DNA of 64,000 nucleotides from Comamonadaceae bacterium PBBC1 (lineage in GTDB: Bacteria; Pseudomonadota; Gammaproteobacteria; Burkholderiales; Burkholderiaceae_C), in assembly GCA_002256145.1 (NCBI GenBank), contig NKIP01000015.1:32962-96961 (forward strand). Reading direction: 5' to 3'. Made by a program: the position numbers and the translations under genes. This document shows positions 36,677 through 45,198 of the stretch, one piece after another; positions within the stretch are counted from its first letter, which is position 1; the number at the start of each line of letters is the position of its first letter. The notes under the pieces are model-generated. The model saw only the letters and a program-made list of their open reading frames with translations. It had not been told where the DNA came from and searched no databases.

Positions 36677-37186
36677 TCAAAGGGGACTCAGGCGCACGCT
36701 CAAAGGCAGTGAATGAATCTCGCAATCTTCGGTCGGGCCTTGGCGCTCCAGCACCAAAAAGGCCCCCTTGTCCAAGGCCATCAGGGGGTGGTGCCAGGTG
36801 CCTTTGTGCAGCGTGAAGCCCTGCTGACCCGAGACCTCAAAGCACTTGAGCGTGCGCAGGTCGGGCTGTTCTTGGCCCAAGGCCACCAGCAAGCGACAGC
36901 GTGCACCCGTCAAAGGCACAAAAGTCTGGCTGCCCCGTTGGTGCCGCTCCAGCATGTGGCAAGGGCCCTCGGGGTTTTGCGCCTGCGCATGAAACACCGC
37001 CAACACCGCTTGGCCCTGATCGCCCGTCAAGTCCAGGCCGCCAGGCAAATTGAGCCGCCCGCTGGTGCCTTGGTTGATGGTCTGCTGGGCCGGTGCAAAC
37101 AAATTCAACACCTCGCCATAGGGCGAGAAAGCGTCTGCGCTCAATGGCTGACAAGCCAGAATGCCCGAAGGCTGATCGGTGTTCAT
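36677..37186 (-). CDS. Ureidoglycolate lyase family protein (AllA-like)
   Basis: A 169-residue cupin-type protein. LSADAFSPYGEVL near the start, HMLERHQRGSQTFVPL in the middle and the TWHHPLMAL block are AllA-like. AllA releases urea (or ammonia and CO2) from ureidoglycolate. It runs opposite to the amidase, head to head with the GntR gene. ATG at 37204 is an alternative start; neither has a strong ribosome site. Together with the amidase and allantoate-type hydrolase it suggests ureide catabolism. Confidence 0.75.
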   Translation of the reverse strand: MNTDQPSGILACQPLSADAFSPYGEVLNLFAPAQQTINQGTSGRLNLPGGLDLTGDQGQAVLAVFHAQAQNPEGPCHMLERHQRGSQTFVPLTGARCRLLVALGQEQPDLRTLKCFEVSGQQGFTLHKGTWHHPLMALDKGAFLVLERQGPTEDCEIHSLPLSVRLSPL

Positions 37187-37215
37187 GGAATGACGGAGTT
37201 GCATGGGGGTCCATC

Positions 37216-37938
37216 ATGATAGATGAAGGTTGGCACGGTCCCCAAGACGCTGCAGGCGTGCAAATCACAGGCGCAGACCGCGTCTACGAAGCCATTTACC
37301 AGGCCGTTCTGGAGCGCCGACTGTCCCCGGGTGAACGCCTGCGCGAGCAAGAGCTGGCCGAGCAGTTCAATGTGTCCCGCACCTTGGTGCGCCAAGCGCT
37401 GCAACGCCTGGCCCAAGAGCAGGTCATCGAGTTGCTGCACAACCGGGGCGCACGCGTGCCCATTCCCAGTCTGGAAGATGCGGGCAGTGTTTTTGATGCC
37501 CGCAGGGTCGTGGAGTGCGAAGTGGCCCGGCAACTGGCCGGGCGGCTGAGCGAGGAACAACTGCAGACCTTGCAGGCATTGGCCACCTCTGAAGCCGAGG
37601 CCGATCGCCAGGGCGAGCATGCGCTGGCGATTCGACTCTCGGGTGAGTTCCACCAAGCCATGGCCCGCATGCATGGCAACCCGGTCTTGGCCCGTTGGCT
37701 CAACGGCCTGCTACCCACCACCTCCTTGCTCATGTCGCACTTCAAACGCCAAGGCGGGCAAGTGTGTGTGGCCCACCGCCATGTGGACCTGATTGCAGCA
37801 CTGCAAAAAAGTCCCGCATCGGCAGGCGCAGAAATGCGCAAACACCTCAACGAACTCGAACAGTCCCTCACGGCCACCGCAGCACCTCGCCGACAATTGC
37901 GCGATGTCTTTCAAGCCTACCGAGACAGCCCTGAATGA
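37216..37938 (+). CDS. GntR-family regulator with FCD domain
   Basis: A 240-residue regulator: N-terminal winged helix (RLREQELAEQFNVSRTLVRQAL, about 42-63) and an all-helical FCD ligand domain (about 90-230). It is divergent from the lyase gene and four bases overlap a possible start of the next hydrolase. It is the likely controller of the cluster and of the TTGCATACAA sites at 29403 and 29571. Confidence 0.88.
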   Translation: MIDEGWHGPQDAAGVQITGADRVYEAIYQAVLERRLSPGERLREQELAEQFNVSRTLVRQALQRLAQEQVIELLHNRGARVPIPSLEDAGSVFDARRVVECEVARQLAGRLSEEQLQTLQALATSEAEADRQGEHALAIRLSGEFHQAMARMHGNPVLARWLNGLLPTTSLLMSHFKRQGGQVCVAHRHVDLIAALQKSPASAGAEMRKHLNELEQSLTATAAPRRQLRDVFQAYRDSPE

Positions 37939-37955
37939 ACAACTTTGGAGATCCC

Positions 37956-39218
37956 ATGAAGCTGAGTCCCGACACCTTGCCCGCCCTGCGCATCGACGCC
38001 AACCGTTTGTGGCAATCGCTCATGACGCTGGCCCAAATCGGTGGCACTGACAAAGGCGGCGTCTGCCGCCTGGCCTTGACCGAGCTGGACCGCCAAGGCC
38101 GTGACCTGGTCACGTCCTGGGCACGCGAAGCGGGCATGACGGTCACGGTCGATCAAATCGGCAACGTCTTCATGCGCAGGGCAGGGCGACAGCCCGATTT
38201 GCCACCCATCATGACCGGCAGCCACATCGACACCCAGCCCACAGGGGGCAAGTTCGACGGCAACTACGGCGTGCTGGCCGGACTGGAGGTGGTGCGCTGC
38301 CTGAACGAGCACGGCATCGAAACCGAGGCCCCCATCGAGGTGGCTTTTTGGACCAATGAAGAAGGCTCGCGCTTTGTGCCGGTGATGATGGGCTCGGGCG
38401 TTTTTGCGGGCGCGTTTTCGCTGGAACACGCCTACAAAGCCCAAGACCAAGAGGGCAAAACCGTGCTGGAGGAGTTGCAGCGCATTGGCTATGTCGGCAC
38501 CGAAGTGCCGGGGCAGCACCCCATCGGGGCGTACTTTGAAACCCACATCGAACAAGGCCCTGTGCTCGAAGACGCCGATGTGACCATCGGTGTGGTCAGC
38601 GGTTCTTTGGGTATTCGTTGGTTTGACTGCATCGTCACCGGCATGGAAGCCCACGCTGGCCCCACCCCCATGCCCCTGCGCCAAGATGCCCTGCAAGTGG
38701 CCACGCACCTGATGCAAGCCGTGGTGAGCATCGCCCACCAGCACGCCCCGCACGCCCGTGGCACGGTGGGCATGGTGCATGTGCACCCCAACAGCCGCAA
38801 CGTGATTCCGGGGCGGGTCAAGTTCAGCATCGACCTGCGCAACAACACCGACGCCGGGGTGGAAGCCATGGCCGATGAAATCAAAGCCCTGGCGCAAAGT
38901 TTGCAGAGCAGCACAGGCCTGCGCATCGAGTTGACGCTGGTGTCGAGTTTCCCGGCGCAACCCTTCCATCCGGCGTGTGTGGAGGCGGTGTCTGCCGCTG
39001 CGGCGCAGCTCGGTTACAGCCAAATGCCGGTGGTCTCGGGTGCCGGGCACGACGCCATCTACACCGCGCGACTGGCCCCGAGCGGCATGATTTTTATTCC
39101 CTGCAAAGACGGCATCAGCCACAACGAAATCGAAGACGCCAAGCCCGAGCACATCGAAGCGGGCTGCAACGTGCTGCTGCACGCCATGCTGGGCCAAGCC
39201 AAGGTCGTGTTCTCTTAA
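37956..39218 (+). CDS. Allantoate amidohydrolase / N-carbamoyl-L-amino acid hydrolase (M20 family)
   Basis: A 420-residue zinc-dependent hydrolase. Metal ligands are visible in GSHIDTQPTGGKFDG, WTNEEGSRF and the ETHIEQGPVLE block; AHAGPTPM and the C-terminal SGAGHDA and SHNE are also typical. Family members cleave allantoate, ureidoglycine, N-carbamoyl amino acids or beta-ureidopropionate. The start at 37956 has GGAG 8 bases upstream; 37935 overlaps the GntR stop. Exact substrate cannot be told. Confidence 0.87.
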   Translation: MKLSPDTLPALRIDANRLWQSLMTLAQIGGTDKGGVCRLALTELDRQGRDLVTSWAREAGMTVTVDQIGNVFMRRAGRQPDLPPIMTGSHIDTQPTGGKFDGNYGVLAGLEVVRCLNEHGIETEAPIEVAFWTNEEGSRFVPVMMGSGVFAGAFSLEHAYKAQDQEGKTVLEELQRIGYVGTEVPGQHPIGAYFETHIEQGPVLEDADVTIGVVSGSLGIRWFDCIVTGMEAHAGPTPMPLRQDALQVATHLMQAVVSIAHQHAPHARGTVGMVHVHPNSRNVIPGRVKFSIDLRNNTDAGVEAMADEIKALAQSLQSSTGLRIELTLVSSFPAQPFHPACVEAVSAAAAQLGYSQMPVVSGAGHDAIYTARLAPSGMIFIPCKDGISHNEIEDAKPEHIEAGCNVLLHAMLGQAKVVFS

Positions 39219-39370
39219 CAACCCCCTGCCTGCACCGGGGGCGTGCATGGGGCATCCCGTCCAAAACGGTGCGCCCTGCGCACCAAAACAGATGAGGCTG
39301 GCTTCTGCAACCCCCCGGATTCAACGACCATGTTGTTGGATGCCATGCCCACATTGGGTGCCATTCCCAT

Positions 39371-39976
39371 GTAGGAGCCAGCCCTGCTGGCGATCAACCT
39401 CAGCACTGTTGACCGTTGCTGCCTTTGTAGGAGCTTGCCCTGCAAGCGATCATCCGCAGCAATGTTGACCGTTGCTGTCTTTGTAGGAGCTTGCCCTGCA
39501 AGCGATCAGCCGTCGCATCCCCGCAACCGTCGCCATCGCCAGCAGGGCTGTCTCCTGCAAAAAACATGTTGACCGTTGCTGTCTTTGTAGGAGCTTGCCC
39601 TGCAAGCGATCAACCGTCGCACACCAACAACCATCGCCATCGCCAGCAGGGCTGTCTCCTACAAAAAACATGTTGACCGTTGCTGTCTTTGTAGGAGCTT
39701 GCCCTGCAAGCGATCAACCGTCGCATCCCCACAACCGTCGCCATCGCCAGCAGGGCTGTCTCCTACAAAAAACATGTTGACCGTTGCTGTCTTTGTAGGA
39801 GCTTGCCCTGCAAGCGATCAGCCGTCGCATCCCCACAACCGTCGCCATCGCCAGCAGGGCTGTCTCCTGCAAAAAACATGTTGACCGTTGCTGTCTTTGT
39901 AGGAGCTTGCCCTGCAAGCGATCAGCCGTCGCATCCCCACAACCGTCGCCATCGCCAGCAAGCTGGCTCTTGCAAA
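39371..39976. repeat. Tandem array of five to six 104-bp BIME-like units
   Basis: The head GTAGGAGCTTGCCCTGCAAG and the inverted tail GCCAGCAGGGCTGTCTCCTG recur with an exact 104-base period (equivalent points at 39491, 39595, 39699, 39803, 39907), joined by TTGACCGTTGCTGTCTTTG. The first and last units are divergent or shortened. Frames open through the units only because of the repeat; no gene is supported between 39219 and 40123. Confidence 0.9.
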
Positions 39977-40123
39977 AACTCATGGGCATTGTCCAGAGGG
40001 CGGGCACCTGCTTGGCCCGGCCTGAAAAAAAAACGGGCACATCTCCTGCTAGTGAGACTCGGAACAAAAAAGGCACCCCGTGCCCTTTGTTTGTTTTTGA
40101 ACCCCTCCACTCAAGGAAATCCC

Positions 40124-41104
40124 ATGAAACGTCGTGAATTATTGGCAGCGGGTGCCGCCACATTGGCTGCCCCGTGGGTCCACGCCCAATCTTCTGCTTG
40201 GCCCAACAAAGGCCCCATTCGCTTGATCTGCCAATACCCGCCCGGTGGCCTGGTGGACACCGTGGCCCGCATGATGGCGCCGCACCTGTCGAGTGCCTTG
40301 TCGCAAACCGTGGTGGTCGACAACCGCGCAGGCGCTGGCGGTTTGATCGGCACCGAATACGCGTCGCGCCAAGCTGCCGACGGCTACACCTTGTTGGTCA
40401 GCCACGCCTCGGTGCACATTTACGCCACCGCCACACGCCGCACCATGCCCTTTGATCCGGTCAACGACTTCACCCACATGGGCATGTTGGTCGAAGCGCC
40501 CATGCTGCTGCTGGTGCGGGCCCAGTCGCCCTACCAAACGCTGGCGCAGTATGTGAACGCCGCCAAGACCAAACCCACACGCTTTGGCACCTCGGGCATC
40601 GGCTCGGCCAACCACCTGTATGGCGAGCTGCTCAAAATCGAAGGCCAGGCCAACGAGCACGACCATGTGCCCTACCAAGGCAGCGCCCCGGCCATGCAAG
40701 ACCTGCTGGGTGGCCAGATCGACAGCGTGTTTGACCCCGTCACCACCAACGTCAACCAGCTCAAAGCCGGCTCGCTGCGCGCCTTGGCCGTGTCCACGCC
40801 CAACCGCATGGCGGCCTTTCCGAACATCCCCACCTTTGCCGAGTTGGGCTATGGCTCGCTGACCGGCTCTCAGTGGCTGGGCCTGTCTGCGCCCAAAAAC
40901 TTGCCTGCCCCGATTGCGCAGCGCCTGACCGCGCTCATCCCTGAAATCTTGGCCAAACCCGATGTTGTGGCGCGGCTCGAAGAGGTGCAAACCCTGGCCC
41001 GCAAGACCCCCGTGGTGGGTGACGATTTCGTCAAGCTCATCCAGTCACAAATCACCACCTGGAGCGCGGTGGCCAAACGTGCCAAGGTCGAAGTGATCGC
41101 CTGA
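40124..41104 (+). CDS. Bug-family tripartite tricarboxylate transporter receptor
   Basis: A 326-residue periplasmic binding protein with a Tat-like leader (KRRELLAAGAATLAAP, ending WVHAQ) and the Bug family blocks ICQYPPGGLVDTVAR and VVVDNRAGAGGLIGTEYA. Such receptors bind carboxylates for TctAB-type permeases, here encoded elsewhere. AAGGAAATCCC precedes the ATG. A longer open frame to 39803 runs into the repeat array and is not used. A good terminator follows. Confidence 0.9.
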   Translation: MKRRELLAAGAATLAAPWVHAQSSAWPNKGPIRLICQYPPGGLVDTVARMMAPHLSSALSQTVVVDNRAGAGGLIGTEYASRQAADGYTLLVSHASVHIYATATRRTMPFDPVNDFTHMGMLVEAPMLLLVRAQSPYQTLAQYVNAAKTKPTRFGTSGIGSANHLYGELLKIEGQANEHDHVPYQGSAPAMQDLLGGQIDSVFDPVTTNVNQLKAGSLRALAVSTPNRMAAFPNIPTFAELGYGSLTGSQWLGLSAPKNLPAPIAQRLTALIPEILAKPDVVARLEEVQTLARKTPVVGDDFVKLIQSQITTWSAVAKRAKVEVIA

Positions 41105-41136
41105 GCGCCAGCCAAGGCTTTCACGCCACCGTTTGG

Positions 41137-41180
41137 CGGCAGCATCCAGCGAGGGCTAGACTGGGTGCTGCCGTTTTTTT
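41137..41180 (+). terminator. Rho-independent terminator after the Bug receptor gene
   Basis: A 13-base stem (CGGCAGCATCCAG/CTGGGTGCTGCCG, one G-T pair) is followed at once by seven T. Confidence 0.85.
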
Positions 41181-41218
41181 CATGCCCCATCCTCAACCCG
41201 CACCTAGTGAAATCCGCC

Positions 41219-41860
41219 ATGACCGAAGTCGACTTTGACCAGATCAGCAGCTACCAGCGCTACAAACTCATGGCCAGCCTGATCGTGCCCCGGCCCATTG
41301 CCCTGGTGACCACCCTCGGGGCCAACGGGGTGATCAATGCCGCGCCGTTTTCGATGTTCAACATGATTGGCGAAGACCCGCCCATCCTGATGATCAGCAT
41401 CAACCGCCTGCAAGACGGCCGCCTCAAGGACACGGCCGCCAACATTCTGCACAACGGCCAGTTTGTGGTGCACATGTCCGACGAGCCCATGGCGCAAAAA
41501 ATGCACAACTGTGGCGAGTCCATGCCTTCGGACGTGAGCGAGCTGACCGCCGTGGGCCTGACGCCCGTGCCCTCGCACACCGTGGCCCCCCCGCGCATCC
41601 AGGAAGCGCCCATTGCGTTTGAGTGCGTGCTGCACGAAAAGCTCGAAACCCCGAGCCGCTATGTGTTCATTGGCCGCATCCAATGGCTGGCCGCCCGCGA
41701 TGGCCTGATCGACACCGAAGCCTGGCGCGTCAACCTGCGCGATTACAAACCCGTGGCCCGCTTTGGCGCAAGTTTTTACACCCGCACCGAAGACCGGTTT
41801 TCGCTGTCGGACAAGCCGGGTGAAGCGCCAGTGGTGAACACGGCGATTGACCAAATGTGA
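41219..41860 (+). CDS. Flavin reductase-like domain protein
   Basis: A 213-residue member of the same DIM6/NTAB family as the protein at 114-785. IVPRPIALVTT (about 21-31) and NAAPFSMFNMIGEDPP (about 38-53) form the FMN-binding region. Probably monocistronic: terminators or opposite genes lie on both sides. The start at 41219 is preferred because the frame upstream crosses the terminator. Confidence 0.8.
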   Translation: MTEVDFDQISSYQRYKLMASLIVPRPIALVTTLGANGVINAAPFSMFNMIGEDPPILMISINRLQDGRLKDTAANILHNGQFVVHMSDEPMAQKMHNCGESMPSDVSELTAVGLTPVPSHTVAPPRIQEAPIAFECVLHEKLETPSRYVFIGRIQWLAARDGLIDTEAWRVNLRDYKPVARFGASFYTRTEDRFSLSDKPGEAPVVNTAIDQM

Positions 41861-41884
41861 GGACCTCGGCCAGCTATCCAATCA

Positions 41885-42463
41885 TCACACCCTGCGATGA
41901 AGGCGCATGAAGTTGATGAAGTGCATTAAAAATTTGGTGGCGTAAATCACGATCAAAGTTCCCGTCAAATCGCCAATGGCCATGACCACGGTGCTCTTTA
42001 AAAAATGCTCCGTAACGCCTCGGTAGGTGAACCAAAGCTGGTGCATCACCGGGCTCAGCAACGCAAATAAAACCATCACTCTGAGCAAGGTGGACGATTC
42101 CAGTGGACGCAGGTCCATGTCCAAATGGAACCACTGATGACTCCATTGTCTGGCCAACAAGGGTGAAAACCCCGAAATCAATGCAGCCCCAGTGGCAGTC
42201 AACAGGTCGCCATTGAAATAAGGGGCCATCCCCATCGCCACGGCTGACAGCATGATGCCGACCGTGCCCAGCACGATGCCAACAGCACCCCACACTCCAA
42301 AAACCAAAATAAATGCCAAGCGCAAACCACTGGGCAAGAAAACCCAATTTGTGACTGATGAAAACGAAAGCGAAGAAAAAAGCAAGACGTTCAACTCGAA
42401 CAAAGTGGCGTAAGCGATTGCAGTGCCTGCAATCGTGAACGAAATGTATTTTGCTGAACCCAT
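41885..42463 (-). CDS. Membrane protein of unknown function, MASE1-like
   Basis: A 192-residue protein with about five or six hydrophobic segments and an FLPSGLRLAFILVFG stretch near 42-56 that recalls the MASE1 sensor domain. There is no cytoplasmic signalling domain. Base composition is lower in GC than the neighbours. It is convergent with the flavin reductase gene. Family assignment is tentative. Confidence 0.6.
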   Translation of the reverse strand: MGSAKYISFTIAGTAIAYATLFELNVLLFSSLSFSSVTNWVFLPSGLRLAFILVFGVWGAVGIVLGTVGIMLSAVAMGMAPYFNGDLLTATGAALISGFSPLLARQWSHQWFHLDMDLRPLESSTLLRVMVLFALLSPVMHQLWFTYRGVTEHFLKSTVVMAIGDLTGTLIVIYATKFLMHFINFMRLHRRV

Positions 42464-43203
42464 ATTGTTTTTATTGATCCATTGTTTTCTAAATAACTAA
42501 ATTATTGGAAACGGCAGTTCACTCAAAAGAAACGTCAATCCACGATGCACAAGCGATGAACTTGAACGGATCCAGTCAACACAACGATATAAATTTATAT
42601 ATTTTAGATGTTCACAATTTGCCATTGTGGGCACATCCGAGTGCCAGTCATGGGTATCCATGCCGCGCATTTGCACAGATGTGTAGCATGTGTTTTGAAA
42701 ATTTCAGACCCCGTCGCACCGATGGGGGGCTGCGTGCCAAGTTCGCGCCAGAGGCGCCGCTCCAACCCAAAAGCGTTCTTGAAAGCAACATCGGTCATCG
42801 TTGTTGGCACAGCAGGGCTGAAGATTCGGCCCTGTAAAGTCTGAGCCGTGTGTTGCCCGTTGGGAGAATCCTGTGGGAGCTTCCAGCCTAGTGAAAAGCC
42901 AGTGGTCCGCAAGCGTCTGATCAGGCCTTTGCAAAAGGCAGCGCTCAAAACTGGATCCCGGGTCCTCGCCCGGGATGACAAAGGGAGGACAACAACACGG
43001 GCCATTCAGACTTCATCGTGCCGGATCAATAGCCGGCACAGCCGTGTAAAAGCCTGGGCACCCATGACGATTTTCAGCACATGGTATTTAAATTTTTATA
43101 AACAAAAATTGAAAATAAATAATATTTTAGATATCTAATTTGTCATTTGAATATTACGATATGAATCTTTTGGTTCATATCCAAGGCCAGTGGCCACACC
43201 GTC
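42464..43203. other. Intergenic stretch without a convincing gene
   Basis: About 740 bases of mixed, partly AT-rich sequence. Visible elements are a perfect 8-base hairpin ATCCCGGG/CCCGGGAT at 42955-42976 of a common dispersed type, and from about 42994 a segment that is repeated at 44528. No frame here has protein-like composition. Confidence 0.6.
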
Positions 43204-43290
43204 TTGCTGCTCACCCCACACCAAGCCAAATACATCGCGCACGACTTGACCCTGCAGCACGCAGGCGGCGGGCTCGAGCGTTTGAGCCAG
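42994..43290. repeat. Direct repeat, copy 1 (helicase promoter and 5' end)
   Basis: Starts at ACAACACGGGCCATTCAGAC and runs through the AT-rich upstream region into the first codons of the helicase relic. The second copy is at 44528-44830. The two differ mainly in the AT-rich centre, showing a duplication of the upstream region plus gene start. Confidence 0.8.
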
Positions 43291-43413
43291 GCGCTTTTTA
43301 ATGCCAGCGTGGACCTGAGTCCGCTCAAAACCTTGTGCGAGCACAAGGCCCATGCCGCAGCGCTGGACACGCTGATTCGAAAGAAGCCAGGAGGGCTGGT
43401 CTGTGCGTTCTGA
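43204..43413 (+). pseudogene. Relic of SNF2-like helicase, 5' end (copy 1)
   Basis: The first 38 codons (LTPHQAKYIAHDLTLQHAGG...) match the other helicase relics at 43868 and 44744, with TTG where copy 2 has ATG. The frame then passes into SPLKTLCEHKAHAAALDTLI, possibly the 3' end of the same or a neighbouring gene, and stops at 43413. Nearly the whole helicase is missing. Confidence 0.7.
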
Positions 43414-43795
43414 GTTGCAAACTCCCCACCCCGATTACCGCCAGTGGCTGGCAGACATCAAAGGCCGTTACCGCCAAGTGCAGCTCAAGGCGGCCATGGT
43501 CGTCAATACCGCTGTGATCGAGTTTTATTGGGAATTGGGTGCAGACATCGTGGCCCGCCAAAGCAACACGTCTTGGGGTCAGGGCTTTTTGACCCAGCTC
43601 AACGCCGATTTGATGAACGAATTTCCAGGTGTGTCGGGTTTCTCAAAGCGCACCCTGGAACAGATGCGCCGCTGGGTGACGTTTTGGAGCCAACTGCCCC
43701 CAATTGCGAAGCAGCCTGCTTCGCAATGGATGGATTGGGCTGGAACGGAGATTAGGATTCGCCAAAAACTGGGGGGCCAGGGCCATGAATTTTGA
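43403..43795 (+). pseudogene. Truncated PDDEXK nuclease (DUF1016/YhcG), N-terminal part
   Basis: A GTG start with an AGGAGG ribosome site opens 130 residues; the first 95 or so (WLADIKGRYRQVQLKAAMVV, then GADIVARQ, FPGVSGFSKRTLEQMRRW) are the DUF1016 N-terminal helical region. The nuclease half is missing and the last 35 residues are unrelated. A complete relative is at 46853-47947. Confidence 0.75.
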
Positions 43796-43867
43796 CCGTT
43801 CATGGTCTGTGATTGGGCGCGGCTTGGCTGCAACTGGTGTCTTTTAATCTTGCCGCACAGCCGATTC

Positions 43868-44329
43868 ATGCTTCTGACGCCCCACCAAGCCAAATACATC
43901 GCGCACGACCTGACCCTGCAGCACGCAAGCGGCGGGCTTGAGCGTTTGAGCCAGGCGCTGTTCAACGCCAGCGTGGACCTCAACCCGCACCAGATCGAGG
44001 CGGCCGTGTTTACGCTGCGCTCGCCGCTGATTAAAGGGGTGCTGCTGACCGACGAAGTGGGCTTGGGCAAAACCATCGAAGCCGGCAACGTGTTGTGCCA
44101 GTACTTTGCCGAGCGCAAGCGGTAGTTGCTGGTCATTTGCCCGGCGTCGCTGCGCAAGCGATTGGCGCTGGAGCTGCAAGATAAATGCAACCTGCCCGCT
44201 GTGGTGCTTGACGCCAAATCCTGACGCGAAACCCGGCCCCTGCTGCCAGCTGAACTGACCGATGGCTCAGCAGCTTTGGCAAACAAATTCGCAACATCCG
44301 CTAGACGCATGAGCCTTCTGCCCCCGTAA
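43868..44329 (+). pseudogene. Relic of SNF2-like helicase, 5' end (copy 2)
   Basis: Reads MLLTPHQAKYIAHD, the Walker A-containing DEVGLGKTIEAG region and PASLRKRLALELQ in one frame, but with stops at 44123 (TAG) and 44222 (TGA). It then runs into the short 3' tag (SFGKQIRNIR in another frame). The catalytic lysine codon remains, but no helicase can be made. Confidence 0.8.
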
Positions 44330-44390
44330 AATCTCGCGCAACAACACCCCCCACGCCTCTCCACGATGCGCACCAGGGGGGTTACTTTTT

Positions 44391-44528
44391 ATGGGGTGGA
44401 AAAGCATCAAGGCTTTTGACAAACCCGCATTGAGCACGGCCGAGCAAGTGGATTTGCTACTGAGCCGAGGCATGCAAGTTGTGCAGCCGCAGCGTGCTGC
44501 AAAAGTGCTTCAGCACATCAACAGGTAA
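44391..44528 (+). pseudogene. Abi_2 (AbiD/AbiF) family N-terminal fragment
   Basis: A 45-residue frame reads SIKAFDKPALSTAEQVDLLL, then SRGM and a final LQHINR. This matches the N-terminus of Abi_2 abortive infection proteins up to the INYYRL motif, where it is cut off by the copy 2 direct repeat. Full proteins are about 300 residues, so this is a fragment. Confidence 0.6.
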
Positions 44529-44830
44529 CAACAACACGGGCCATTCAGACTTCATCGGGCCGGATCAATAGTCGGCACAGCCGTGTAAAAGCCATGGAAC
44601 CAATGACGATTTTCAGCACAGTCTATTTGATTTTTTTGTAATCAAAAATTTCAAATAAAGAGCATCTTAGGCCTCTAATCAGGCCTTAAAACATTACGAT
44701 ATGAATCTTTTAGTTCATATCCACGGCCAGTGGCCACATCGTCTTGCTGCTCACCCCCCACCAAGCCAAACACATCGCACACGACCTGACCCTGCAGCAC
44801 GCAGGCGGCGGGCTTGAGCGTTTGAGCCAG
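44528..44830. repeat. Direct repeat, copy 2 (helicase promoter and 5' end)
   Basis: Second copy of the segment at 42994-43290. It begins exactly at the truncation point of the Abi_2 fragment, so the duplication boundary cut that gene. No other gene lies in 44529-44743. Confidence 0.8.
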
Positions 44831-45190
44831 GCGCTTTTTAACGCCAGCGTGGACCTGAACCCGCACCAGATCGAGGCGGCGGTGTTTGCGCTGCGCTCGC
44901 CGCTGAGCAAGGGCGTTTTGCTGGCCGACGAGGTGGGCTTGGGCAAAACCATCGAGGCCGGCATCGTGCTCTGCCAATACTGGGCCGAGCGCAAGCGGCA
45001 GTTGCTGGTGGTGTGCCCCGCGTCGCTGCGCAAGCAATGGGCGCTGGAGCTGCAAGACAAGTTCAACCTGCCCGCTGTGGTGCTTGACGCCAAATCCTGG
45101 CGCGAAACCCAGCCCCTGCTGCCTGCTGAACTGATCGATGGCTCAGCAGCTTTGGCGAGCAGATTCGCAACATCCGCAAGACGCCGGTAG
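44744..45190 (+). pseudogene. Truncated SNF2-like helicase, N-terminal 130 residues (copy 3)
   Basis: The longest relic: LTPHQAKHIAHDLTL, a complete ADEVGLGKTIEAG Walker A (about 64-76), VCPASLRKQWALELQ motif Ia and DAKSWRETQ. After about residue 131 it enters the 3' tag in a different frame and stops. Such helicases are normally over 900 residues. TTG is the only start, as in copy 1. Confidence 0.8.
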
Positions 45191-45198
45191 ACGCATGA
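45127..45198 (+). repeat. Recurrent 3' gene tag (copies also at 44255-44313 and 48127-48201)
   Basis: Three segments of about 60-75 bases encode RW-x-x-SFG-x-QIRNIRKT-x-V-x-A (the first is cut short by TAG) and end within a few bases of the ATG of the next open frame: a short frame at 44311, the DUF2779 gene at 45195 and the HNH gene at 48198. Only the third is in frame with an intact gene. The recurrence at cargo boundaries suggests recombination at a shared gene end. Confidence 0.75.

Noticed and set aside
39371..39976. CRISPR-like array
   Set aside because: The whole 104-base unit repeats, with no unique spacers and with internal inverted REP-like elements; no cas genes are near. The Cas4-like proteins at 45195 and 49109 are DUF2779 fusions, not CRISPR-linked here.
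39803..40123. N-terminal extension of the Bug receptor
   Set aside because: The open frame arises from the repeat units; the true signal peptide and ribosome site define the start at 40124.
42608..43138. Short frames in the AT-rich gap
   Set aside because: No domain, no ribosome site and a hairpin of a common dispersed repeat inside; not protein-like.
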